A model generated the notes under the pieces. The model saw only the letters and a list, made by a program, of their open reading frames with translations. It did not search any database and was not told the origin of the DNA. A stretch of 64,000 nt of DNA, taken from positions 1,674,001 to 1,738,000 of the forward strand of contig CAVNZM010000008.1 of assembly GCA_963693365.1 (NCBI GenBank), read 5' to 3'. Positions 11,285 through 24,169 of this stretch are shown here, in pieces (position 1 is the first letter of the stretch; the number at the start of each line of letters is the position of its first letter). Source of the DNA: Amoebidium appalachense (lineage: Eukaryota > Ichthyosporea). Made by a program: the position numbers and the translations under genes.

Positions 11285-11455
11285 AGAACTTTAGTGAACG
11301 AAGAGGAATGTGAAGGCCATTGCCTTTACCCACCTGGATTGTGTTCTGGCAAGCCACAAGGTCGAAGGCGTCAGGGGAAAGGCAGTCGGGTTGGCCATTT
11401 CGCTTCTGCAGAGAGAGTACGGGGTCAAAAATGACAATAAAGCTCGGTGGGGCAC
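11285..11455 (-). repeat. dispersed repeat DR-A, copy 1 (reverse orientation)
   Basis: GGCCATTGCCTTTACCCACC and CTTCTGCAGAGAGAGTACGG are the reverse complement of sequence at about 18139-18300, and partly of 19335-19435. On its own strand the unit contains CTCTCTCTGCAG followed by AAGC, which resembles a 3' splice site, but no conserved reading frame is evident. Confidence 0.75.
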
Positions 11456-11745
11456 GGGCACGGGATTGAACGTATGGGTCAGCGAGCAGGGGGGGGGGGG
11501 GGGGGGGGGGGGGGAGGTTGCTGGGATCTGCCACAGAGAAAGAGTAAAGAAAGAAAAAAAAACTCAGATTATCACTCTACCCCCCCCCCCCCCCACCCCC
11601 CCCCCCCCCCACCCCCCCCCCCCGGCACAAGCAAAGGAAACAGAAACATCATCATACTTATAAGGTTTATATCCTTATTGGATGATGGAAGGGGTAACAA
11701 TCCACCTCGCCAGCATGTGTGTGTGTGTGGTGTGTGTGTGTGTGT

Positions 11746-11818
<73 letters not shown>

Positions 11819-11925
11819 AACGACAGAGAAAAATGAGATGCAGGGATTAAGAAAGACGAAGGGTGACGAAAGACGGGGGCAGGCAGGAATAGGGGGAGGG
11901 GGGGGGGGGGGGGGGGGGGGGGGGA

Positions 11926-11961
<36 letters not shown>

Positions 11962-12040
11962 GCGAGGGCGATGAGAGAGGGAGAGAGAAGACACACACAC
12001 ACACACACACACACACACAGCAACTACACACACGGATGTG
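11456..12040. repeat. poly-G/poly-C runs and (GT)n array
   Basis: G-runs at about 11491-11514, 11897-11924 and 11931-11960, C-runs at 11580-11625, and a GT array at 11750-11816. No gene is seen. Confidence 0.95.
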
Positions 12041-14160
12041 TCCTACCACACACCAGTTTTGAAAGCTTGTGGGTATGCAACTCAAAACAAAAAGCAGTTC
12101 TTATTCGCCTCAACGATTCTGTGGAATGAGAACAGCGGGAGTAAAGGGGTAGGGAAAGTTAAGCCTGCCGGGAGATCAGAGCTCACAACTGTCGTCTGCG
12201 AGAGGATCACCACAGATAACGAAAGAACAAATTCATGAAAAAAGGGCGATCGGTAGGGATTTGGAGAAGAAGCATTTTTGCGGCTTACCTGGCAGCGTTT
12301 CTGGTGCTCATGTAGACCGGTTCTATCCGGAAGCTCCGTTACCCGATGGCTAATTTCAAAAGCCACCATACTCATAAACTTGCACACGAAACATTCTGCC
12401 TCTAGATCTATTTCCGGGACAGTGTAGGCCTTACATATGCTGCGAACCCCATAGTGTTCTGGTAATATTTTTTTTTATGGTGATACGGAAACGTCCAAGC
12501 GTACAGCATGAACATGAAAAACAGGAAAATGGCAATGATCCGTTCCGTACGTTGGGTACTAGTGGAAACTTTGTTACTGTACATTTATGTTTGCGGCTTA
12601 CTAGAAGCCTTGCATTCATGTGTTGTTAACTATAGCGTACTACCCTGTTTGCTGGCTTGGAAAGAATAGTGACCCCGGAGACCTAGCTTATCAATATGAA
12701 ATCTGACAGCCTTAGTTGTGTATATGGTCACTAACATTATAAGTAACTTTTTGATATATCTGCATGATTACTTATACGCGCATGCTGCGGACGCTGCGGC
12801 ATATGGCGTCGAATCGAAATGATGAGTTATCGAATGCATCATATATGGACCCTGGCGAGACTGGAAACTTGGGCACACTCGGTGCAAGAAAAGCTTTTTA
12901 TTACCCATAAAGCAGTTTATAATAAGCTAAATGACGACTTATTATTATTTATGTTGTACCACAGTGTATGTTGGAAACATAGAACAGATTGAAAGTGCTC
13001 CAACATTCCAGGGCCCTCGCGCATACGCCCATTAACAATTTTCGCCAATCCAATCGCTAAGTTGCACGGCATTCTAGTTGGCCCCTATTCAGCATAAAGA
13101 TGCCGAAAGAGGATGATTGGTTGATCGCTATGTAAAGCGTTTGATTGGTATGCTTGTGTTGTGCTTCGTCGACAAATCATTGGTAGTGTAAAGTCGGGGA
13201 GTCATTATTGAAATGCAGGAGTGTACCCATGAAAGTTACCCGACGGGATTATGCGTATATATGGGTTTGAACTCGAAGTTGCAGACGAAATTCGTTTTCT
13301 CAAACAGCAATTCCCGTTTTGTTTTGACGGTCATTCGGTGTGCTGTGACCAAGGCCGCACCGGTCCCCCCCCCTGTTAATTATGTGCACCATACATTACA
13401 CATAACAATAGACTAATATCTACTTCTTGGCAAGCTTGCAGCTATGCTCAGTATTTCTGGGCCATGCATATGCATCGCGAGCACCATTAACGCGCACCGT
13501 GGCGTACGTATCCGCAGTCGGCCGAGTATGACTCAGTACGTGTTCGATCATGCCTTCTGCTGAGTGCAACCATATGCTTATGCATGCGCGTGCGGGCAGG
13601 TGGTATTATATCAGCCATATTATGTATTGTGTTTACAAATAACAGTCGTGAACACGCATGCATGTATGGACGTAGGCACTGAGTTAAGTGAACCCAAATT
13701 TGCGTAACGTTTGTAAAACATCCATTGTACATGTACGCGCGCATGCCTGCCGCATATCACGCGCGCATGCACATGTACACACAATGTTCACATTTATAAT
13801 AATGCGCATCCATGCAGCAAGCATCATGTGCGTACAGTAGGCTCGAAGCTCGAGGTTTTCCTCCGGTACGATGGTATAGAACAGAGGTGCAGAAAAGAAG
13901 CAAGTTGAACGCGTATTTACGCGCGCACATGTATGTTTTGCAGGCGTGCGAACACACATGTGTACAAATACACGTACATGTACACGTGCCGGGCAGCTGG
14001 TCACGCATGGTCCCGTGCGTTATTAGGCAAATATCATACATGTAGTGACATAGCCTGGTCGTCGTCGCGTGTTGTGTACATATATGTTCCTGCTGCGGTG
14101 CTTGCACCCCGAACACGTAAGTGTACAGGGGTGGTTCAGGTCAAGATAACCTACCATTAA
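12041..14160. other. unique-looking intergenic DNA, nothing recognised
   Basis: Base composition is balanced and there are no long arrays. ORFs are under 120 codons, overlap on opposite strands and match no family I know. Several ATGCATGC/GCATGC words occur around 13560-13800. I see no RNA gene. Confidence 0.6.
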
Positions 14161-15941
<1,781 letters not shown>

Positions 15942-16056
15942 GTGCGTGCGTCACGGTATTGGTGTGCATATATCAGCGTGTGTGCGTGTGTGCTTGTTAC
16001 ACATGCACACACGCACACACGCTGATATATGCACACCAATACCGTGACGCACGCAC
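15942..16056. repeat. perfect 52-bp inverted repeat, 11-bp loop
   Basis: The left arm 15942-15993 (GTGCGTGCGTCACGGTATTG...) is the exact reverse complement of the right arm 16005-16056. The loop is TTGTTACACAT. It sits at the end of the GT minisatellite and is followed by CCCCGGGCGGGCCC and a ~38-bp G-run. Confidence 0.95.
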
Positions 16057-16082
16057 GCACCGCCCCGGGCGGGCCCCCGGCG

Positions 16083-16124
<42 letters not shown>

Positions 16125-16549
16125 CTGCTCTTCGAGGACGATAAAGCAAAAAGATAACGTAGGACGCGTCTGGATTTTACCCGTTATCTTAAAAGTGAAC
16201 CACCCCCCTGTACGCATTTAGACGCGAACAGCGCTCTCATGTTGGGTAATAACAGCACTTGATCGCGATCCCTGCCGCGGTGTGCCACGTAGGCGGCCGC
16301 GGTATGCGTACGTACGTGCATTCGTGTGTATATACATGGTTACGTACAGAAAAGAATGGTACGGGTCCTGCACACCATGCATGTGATCATTCGCTATGCG
16401 TGCACACTTTAATTTTGTGACATACATGTAGGTAAACTGGCACACAATTCGTATGCAGTGCTGTGCATGCCACCCTCTCCGTCCGTCCTGGACTTTTGAA
16501 TTGGAGGTGTACTTAAACACGAAACCCCCCCCAAATAATAATAATAATG

Positions 16550-16596
<47 letters not shown>

Positions 16597-17630
16597 TAAA
16601 ATAAAAATTATATCTCCACATATGGTGTCTATTAAATTTTGATTCGTTATATCTCCACTTAAAAAAATTTGTATGATGTAAATGTAACGCCTGGCACGTA
16701 CTGATGACGGTGCCTGGGCTGCTTTGAACTTCACGTTCGCCTCAAACTCTATTTTTCCTTACACTCGCGACCGCGCGCATGCTTTCTCTCGCGGCGGCTC
16801 TACGGTCCCGTTCGCTGTGTGTGTAAGGAAAAATACGAGTCACCTCAGTAGGTGACAGATGTAACGCTTATTTCATTACATGTATATCTTGTCGGTACTG
16901 TTGGCCTTGGTGCTGACAACTCATGACAGCTCACCTACCCCCCCTTTTGAATTCTGCCGCGCATCACATACCATAATGATGACTCGGGGGAAACAAAAAC
17001 TTTGGCGAAGAACAATAAACTAAATCTGGGATAAGCAGTATAAGCACGAAATTATTACAGGTGTCATTTTCTTTATCATATATTAAATATATACACAAAA
17101 TGGATTTATATATTTGAAATGTGTATTAAAAATGCATGTACAGATAACTTTTTCCTGCTTTAGAAATGTTTTCAAGAAACAAAAGTTGGAGCAGAAGTTT
17201 ATTTTTGAAGCCCCAAAGTGATCTAGGGTGCTTTTGTTCGGTTATCCTACGTGTACATATACCGCTGACGCGTCTGGCAGGTACGGCATTCACTGCGAGT
17301 TCACAGCCTGTTCACTGGGAACTGTTCGCAGATTGACAAGCGTTCAAGTTAGTCAACTTCTTGGGTTGACAAGGCTACCCCACCACTCGTTGCCCAACTT
17401 GGGTAGGGACGCTGATGTTAGTCGACCTCCTTGTGACAGACGACTCACAGTGTTACTGACAGCATAGTCTGGTGTTAAGTGTGCTGCATGGTTTGCACAA
17501 CAAGTGCATGGTCTGTATGCTTTTGTTGCTTTCTTGCACATGTCTTAGTGTCGATGCACTAATCCCTCAGCTTCTTTAGTTCCTCCTTGCCCTGATTTCT
17601 GGACAGCCTACTCTCCCTGTTTTCGTTCCC
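16057..17630. other. intergenic DNA with an (ATA)n array, no gene recognised
   Basis: A G-run (16085-16124) and a trinucleotide AAT/ATA array (about 16534-16597) are present. A 14-bp inverted repeat ATTTTTCCTTACAC lies at 16751-16764 and 16821-16834 around a CG-rich loop. The remainder is AT-rich with only short ORFs. Confidence 0.6.
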
Positions 17631-18138
17631 GTTGTCAAGGATGCATGTCTCCCACCCTGTTCTGCACACGGCCATTCTGACCCTCATCCCTCTCTTCCCC
17701 ATCCTTCCCCCCCCGGCCTTCTTTCTTTGTCTGCCCTGCTCCTTCCGATCCGATAAATCTATATACCTGCCTATACGCCTCTCAACCTCTCAAATCTATT
17801 TCCCTCCCCCCCTTTCTTTCGCATCGAATGTTTATCCATTCGTACTTCACCCAATATTCCCCATCCCTCCCCCCCCCCCCCCCCCCCCCCTTTCCCCCCG
17901 CCCTCCCCCTGCCCCTGCCCCCCCCCCACCCACACACAAAAAGAATAAAAGAAAAACACCAAAGTAAAAGAAGAAAACCTGTCTCCCATCTTTCTCCTAT
18001 CCGTCTCCCACACCCGGAACCACCCCTCTTTCTGTGCCCTGCAACTCTAAGAGGCTCCCTCTGTCCATCTCCCCACCCCCCTCCCCTCCCCCGGCGCCTG
18101 CCTGCCAACCTATTCGTTCGATCATACACTCTGCACCA

Positions 18139-18300
18139 CCGTAACGAGCTATATGTGTTACTTCTGACCCCGTACTCTCTCTGCAGAAGCGAACTTGGCA
18201 AGGTGGTTGCTTACCTCCTCCTGCCTTTGCCCCTGTGGCTTGCCAGAACACCATCCAGGTGGGTAAAGGCAATGGCCTTGACATTTTTTTTCTCTCACGA
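18139..18300 (+). repeat. dispersed repeat DR-A, copy 2
   Basis: The sequence CACCGTAACGAGCTAT...CCCCGTACTCTCTCTGCAG, then the segment up to GGTAAAGGCAATGGCC, matches the reverse complement of 11300-11450. Confidence 0.75.
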
Positions 18301-18873
18301 GAGCTCTTGTTCTCTTGCTTTCCATTTCCACACCTTCCCGTCTCCCTCTCCTACCTCCCTCCCCCAATGTCTGTTCCTGTCTTGCCTCTCAGTTCCCTGG
18401 TCTTCCCTTTGCCCCCCCCCCCCCCCCCCCCCCCCCCAACCCACCCACCCAGCCACCCACCCACCCACCGCCATTCCGATTGTCACTGCTACCTTTGTCC
18501 CTTGCTTGTCTCAAACTTCCTGCCGGTTTGCACATATGCAAACACATATTCACAGGCCATAAACACCACATACACACCTTCCTTTGCCCGTTTCTTTGTT
18601 TTGCGTTTAACCCTGTCATCTGCTCTTGTCTCAAACCCCCCCCCCCCCCCCCCCCCCTTTCCCTTGCATGTTTTTATTCTTCCCGCATTCCCCACCACCG
18701 ATCCAGCACACTCTCACACATTTCTTTCGGTCTTGCAGCCATGGGTCTCTCCGACATGCTGGCAGCCAGGTTAACCATCTCCTCGTCATCCGGTTTGGGG
18801 GGATGGTAAGATGACGGTAGGAGTTCTCAAATCCGTATCACAACTCCTGCTTTCTCAGCCTGTTCATTCTCCC

Positions 18874-18919
<46 letters not shown>

Positions 18920-19040
18920 CCCCCCCCCCCCCCCCCCCCCTCCCCTCGTGCTCCTCCCTTGCCTCCTCCCATCCGTGATTTTCTCTTTCTCTCTGTCACA
19001 CAACACACCCACACACTCATACACTCATGGCACGCACGCA

Positions 19041-19129
<89 letters not shown>

Positions 19130-19334
19130 CCCCCCCCCCCCCCCCCCAACACACACACCGTGCACATGCACATGCACATGCACATGCGTGCACACAGTCA
19201 CATGCGCACGCACGCACACACACACACACACACGCATGCGCACACCCACCGACCCATCCCCATATACCCCCCCCCCCACCCCCACCGCACATACATACAC
19301 ACCCTCTATCTTCAGACCCACTGGTTCGATAATT

Positions 19335-19435
19335 CATTTCTGCACCACCGTAACTAGCTATGTATGGCATTTCTGACCCCGTACTCTCTCTGCAGAAGCT
19401 GAATGGCCAACCCGGTTGCCTTTCCCCTCCCCCTT
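19335..19435 (+). repeat. dispersed repeat DR-A, copy 3 (partial)
   Basis: CACCACCGTAACTAGCTATG and TTTCTGACCCCGTACTCTCT followed by GCAGAAGC are shared with 18130-18200. The distal part has diverged. Confidence 0.7.
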
Positions 19436-19828
19436 ATGGGAGTCTTTATTGACTACAAGGTGGGGATTAAACTTCGAGTATTTTTTTTGGGTCAAAGCTT
19501 CTAATGCATCCCCCCCCCCTCTCCCCCCCCCCCCCCCCCCCCCCACACACACACACAAACAAACCATTCCTCCGTCCTTCCTTGATTTACAACACCTTCT
19601 CTCTTCTGAAGCCTTCCCTCCTGCCTCCCATCCCCACTTTCCCCATTTCGTTTTCTTCACTTTCCTCTCCTACTTTCCTCCCTTTCCACATCTGGTGTCG
19701 GTATTTCCTGCCGTGCCCACTTCGTTTTTCCATCGGCTCCCCATCTTGCATCCCTTGTAACTCGGTAGGGTTGCATTCTGGCCCTATTTCACTATATTAC
19801 TGAGCCGCTATCCCCCCCCCCCCCTCCT

Positions 19829-19935
<107 letters not shown>

Positions 19936-20108
19936 TCAATGGGCAGTTCACTTACAAGTACCTCCTTTCAGACACAGACCGCAACGGAGTAGTAGCTGAT
20001 GTGTACTTCTGCTGCCATCATGCCTCCCTTGTGTGCAAATGAAGTGCCCTCTACACTTCGGGTATGGACTATGATTAATTTCACATTCCACGTACATCTC
20101 AGCATTTA

Positions 20109-20144
<36 letters not shown>

Positions 20145-20370
20145 TCTCTCTCTCTCTCCCTTTTCGTCTTCCCCTCCTCTCCTGCGTCACCACAAATGCA
20201 ATCACATCAGGTTTACCACTGTGTCACTTACCCCCCCCCCCCCCCCCCCCCCCCCCCCCAGTACCCACTCCTCGATTGGATGAGTAAATTATCTAAGGCC
20301 AAGCAACAAGCATTAGTGCAGTATCATGCAATTAATTGGCTAAATATCATGTTAACAGGAAACAATTATG

Positions 20371-20509
20371 TGACGTCATAGGACGTCACGGATTTCTAGT
20401 TGAGACTAGAAATCCGGTCAGAAGATTACAGTCGCACCGAGCCCCGGATTTCTAGTTGCAACTAGAAGGGTCAGAAGTTTACAGTTGTTTTTCTAGTTGT
20501 CACTAGAAG
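20371..20509. repeat. second palindrome/CRE cluster
   Basis: Palindromes of the TTTCTAGTT..AACTAGAAA type lie at 20393-20412, 20449-20468 and 20490-20509. They are preceded by TGACGTCA at 20371-20378 and GGACGTCAC nearby. Spacers share GTCAGAAG(A/T)TTACAGT. This mirrors 7320-7561 across the low-complexity block. Confidence 0.8.
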
Positions 20510-20519
20510 TCTTCCTAAC

Positions 20520-21060
20520 ATGCCTGTCCTTTGCAGGGGGGAGAGGGAGAGCTACTATCAGCACCGAACTGCGGCTATCCGGAAGCCGCGCAAGTACATC
20601 AGCGTTATCATCGACTCAATGGACCAGGCCAAGCCCGAGATCCCCAACGTGCATTGGAACTCCAAATCGGCCACTTCGACTCCGAAGAAGGATCCAAACA
20701 ATGCAGACGGGCTTGACGAAGATATACCGTGCGTTGGTGCAGATGGGAGAAGAGAGCGACGTAGATATGTAAAGTTTACTAATCCAAGCACCCCTTCTGA
20801 AGGGGATTTTGTGTTGGTACATTGTTGGGACACAAAAGACAGTGAGACAGTTGATAAGTACATTGGGGAATTTTGTGTTTGCAAAGGTTATTCATATGGA
20901 GAACGCAATTGCTCTCCCACATGAGAGAATCATTTGGGTTCACTGGTGGTGCCCAGAAGCCGAGGCCAGGGAGCCAGCTTGAGGAGATCGGCTGCAGCCG
21001 GTCTTTATTCATGTGGATGAGAATGAATGGGTTAACAAGATTTCTGTTAGGATTTTAAAT
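20520..21060 (+). pseudogene. DUF7869-like mobile-element protein, fragmentary
   Basis: The frame 20520-20924 reads RERESYYQHRTAAIRKPRKY followed by ISVIIDSMDQAKPEIPNVHW. This resembles the conserved block (YY.H...A...P.KYLSIIIDGMDQ.KT.LP) of a protein family widespread in marine invertebrates and protists and thought to be transposon-borne. Downstream, EGDFVLVHCWDTKDSETVDKYIGE, then after a frame change ERIIWVHWWCPEAEA and FIHVDENEWVNKISVRIL, fit its C-terminal region (FVLV...YVGEV...). At least two frame breaks and stops separate these pieces. The N-terminus is replaced by the palindrome cluster. The family call is from memory of the motif and is moderately sure. Confidence 0.5.
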
Positions 21061-21639
21061 TCAAGTCATGGATCATTTCGTGCGTTCTCGGGGCCCGCTG
21101 TGTCGACGAATAACCTGAAAATTGTGTGCAATGGGTCGATCCAGTAAAATTTGAAAATATATATTTCGGAAAATTCGCGAGACCAAGCCTTTTCTTGGAA
21201 AAGGGAACGGCACAAACCTTAATAAGGTCAAGGGTAATCTGAGCAAGCTTCTTGAGATAAGCCAAAAAGAGGTTAAACGTAGTTTAGAATGACTACTGAA
21301 TGAGTAAAAAAAATAAAGTATGAAACTTGACAAAAACATATCATACTTGTAAGATGTGTATGACCATGTATTTTTTTTGAATGCAAAAATAAAAAGGCAT
21401 AATTTCAAACAAACGTTCCAAAAACCCAAAAGTAGCTTGCAACCTCCTAAGCTACAAACACATCTTCTGTGTTTAGCATCCACAGCCTTACAGCTATATA
21501 TTCCTTTTCACCTACCCACCTACACCCACACACAACCCCCATTGATCCACACATACGTGCTGTTTTTTCACGGGGCGAAGACTTCCCCCGTTTTTGGGCA
21601 CATGGACCTCACGGATCAATAAATTGATGACTGGGGGCT
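21061..21639. other. AT-rich flank of the DUF7869-like remnant
   Basis: No gene is seen. Positions 21421-21448 carry the inverted copy of the 28-bp word found at 6315-6343. Confidence 0.5.
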
Positions 21640-21728
21640 TGCCGTGGTTTACAACCATTGCAGGTTCACTTTCGTCCAAGGGGATGTCCCCCAAGAGGCA
21701 ACACACGTCCCGGAGTAGTTTTCATAGA
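21640..21728 (+). repeat. 89-bp dispersed direct repeat, copy 2
   Basis: Same sequence and orientation as 5935-6023. The minus strand here has a 64-codon frame (21706-21512) continuing past the repeat, but no function is recognised. Confidence 0.85.
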
Positions 21729-21739
21729 TATCGGCCATA

Positions 21740-22256
21740 TGGGACATATGTGTTGGGTATATTGCCAATAACCCAAAATGGTCAGGAATAATACATTCAT
21801 AATATATTGGCAATAGTCTTGCCACGTTGGACAATACCATAATTTGACACAAAATTATCCTACATTTTATATATTCATAACTTATTGACAATACTCCGCA
21901 AGCAATAGTATAATACCGAATAAATACATTGACAATATCGAAATTGTATTGTTAATAGGCACACGTACACGCGTTTTGAGATATTGCCAGTACATTACTC
22001 ATACGGTATATAGTTATTGGTGGTAGACCCGGCATGGTATGACAATAATATCAAAATATGTTGCCGATATTACGTCAATATTACAGTTCTATTACACTTC
22101 TATAGCGTCTCTACCACAGAAAATCTCTACTCGCAATACATTGGCAATGGATAATTGATATTACTTCAGTATTAATCTAATATTTTTACGATATTGGCAA
22201 TAGATAATAGCCTCACAATATTGGCAATACCGCCGGGAAGTTTGCTGATTTGGCAA
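21740..22256. repeat. swarm of TATTGGCAATA words
   Basis: This AT-rich 0.5-kb stretch contains many variants of the near-palindrome TATTGNCAATA, for example ATTGCCAATA near 21760, ATATTGGCAATAG near 21800 and 22190, ATTGGCAATGG near 22145 and ATATTGGCAATAC near 22221. No ORF is present. It ends exactly where LTR sequence of element C1 begins. Confidence 0.75.
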
Positions 22257-22389
22257 TAAAGAATCAGTTGTTGTTTGAAATCTTTCAATGTCTCGTGAAC
22301 AACTCCGATTGCCCTCTCATTAATGTGTTAGTCGTGTTTTACATGACACCTCTGTGCACTCTGCTCCCTTAGACCCGTACAAAAACAAC
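22257..22389 (+). repeat. truncated 5' LTR of C1
   Basis: CAATAAAGAATCAGTTGTTG...CCGTACAAAAACAACA matches the last ~133 bp of the 3' LTR (35621-35753) and of the rearranged LTR (36412-36544). The upstream ~800 bp are missing and replaced by the TATTGGCAATA swarm. Confidence 0.85.
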
Positions 22390-22509
22390 AGGTTAAAAGG
22401 CCCATTTTCGCACGCTCTCGCAACACATACTCTCGCTGCAATCGAAAATATTCAAATTTGAATACCGATCTGATTCCTCTCTCACGCATCATCTGACTGA
22501 TTGATCACC

Positions 22510-24169
22510 ATGTCGGAGAAACCTGCGTATCTCAACCTCACCCCCTGGAAAGGGGATGACACCACGGACAAGAAGTCCGGCAAACGTCTCACCTATTATG
22601 AGTGGGAACCCGTCATCTTCCGGTACCTACGTACTACCACCGCGGCCAAATTAGTGCCAGTCATCAAGGCCCCCGAGTGGGTCGACCCTTCCGACGAGAA
22701 CGAGTGGTACGGCTATGACACTGAGGAGGCCTACACCGAGGCTTCCAACTTCCTTGAACAGATGTTTACTCAACTCGTCTCCAATGATGAGCTGTATAAC
22801 TCTGGTCAAATCCACGATGATGTGTCACCTGCCCAAGCTTTCCACAACCTCCGTATGACCTATGCGGCTGAACGTGAAGATCGTGCTCGTCAAATCCTCC
22901 TCGACTACCATGAGCTTGAACTCAAGGACTTCAAGACCGTCACGGCCTACCTCACCATGGCACGCCGTCTGTGCACTACCCTGCACATCCTCGAAGAGCC
23001 CATTCCTCACAAGACTATGGTTGATAACTTCTTCATCCACCTCAAGAAGAACCGTAAGTTAGTTTGTACCGACATCCAGGCCATGATTGCCGACTACTTC
23101 CGTCGTACCATCCACTACGAAACCTACAACCGTCTAATCAGTGACATCCGAGCTGCAGAGATCCGTGAAGGTCTCATCGACTCTGGGTCCGGGTCCTCCT
23201 CCACCGTCCGAACAGCACGTGCCCTGCAAAGCCGTGTCCTCACCAAGGACGACCTCAGACACCGGATCCCCCGACGTGACAGCTCCGTCTCCCGTCACCC
23301 CCGCGGTCGTCCCACCGATCGATCCCCCTCAGTTGACCGTGATTACTCACGGTCCCGTTCCCCCGGCTATCGTTCCCGGTCACCCTACCCCCCACGTAAA
23401 GGGGGTAACCGTCATTCCCAGCCACCCCGAGCCAAGACCACTGGCTCCCTCGACTGTGCCTACTGTCACGAAGACCATCATGTCGCACAGTGTGACAAAC
23501 CTGGCTGCTCAATTGCCCGTCGTCACCGTGCCAGCACAAAGTCTGGAAAAGAGGTGCATTTTGCCCTCGTGTCCACCACGGCCTCCCTACCCATGGACCC
23601 CTGCTGAGACTCGGCTTCAAACGTCCACGTGTGCCCAGTAAAAGAGTACTTCTCTACTCTTGAGCCATGCCCCCCGACTGACGTCCACGGCCTCGGCATC
23701 GTCACTGCACATCACCGTGGTGTCATCAACCTGGCCGGCACCTACAACGGAGTAACATCAGTACTGAGCCTCAACACCCTCTATGTACCCGACTCCCCAG
23801 CCTTCCTGATATCACCCTCAATGGCCTCCAAGTCGGGTCTCCTTGCCCACCTAGATGATGAGGATGAATTCCCATCCTACCTCTACACTCGTGGTGGCAA
23901 CATCGTGTGTTCCCTCACAGGCACAGATGGACTGTACTTCATCACTGACTATGAGATACGTCCCTCCATCCCTCGGACCGTCACTGCTCTGGTAGCCAAC
24001 GTCAAGGTCAACAATGATCCTCAGCTCTGGCACCACCGTCTCGGCCATCGTGCCCTGTCCACCCTCACCAAGATGGTGAGAGGTGACCTCGTGACAGGCC
24101 TCCCCTCATCCCTCTCAGTGGCTGACACCACTGACTGCTTCGGTTGTGTCTCCGGCAAGACCACCAAGG
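22510..24169 (+). pseudogene. C1 gag-protease-integrase N-terminal block
   Basis: The frame starts at an ATG at 22510 (MSEKPAYLNLTPWKG). Gag carries an SR-rich basic stretch (DRDYSRSRSPGYRSRS) and a modified zinc knuckle, CAYCHEDHHVAQC, near residue 318. A TGA at 23605-23607 interrupts it at the position where the sister element C2 has tryptophan, immediately before the protease active site. That site reads DSA here instead of DSG, so two lesions sit side by side. The integrase zinc-binding region follows (WHHRLGHRALSTL, CFGCVSGKTTK). The block ends at the insertion point of C2, mid-codon, and resumes in the same frame at 31327. Confidence 0.9.
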
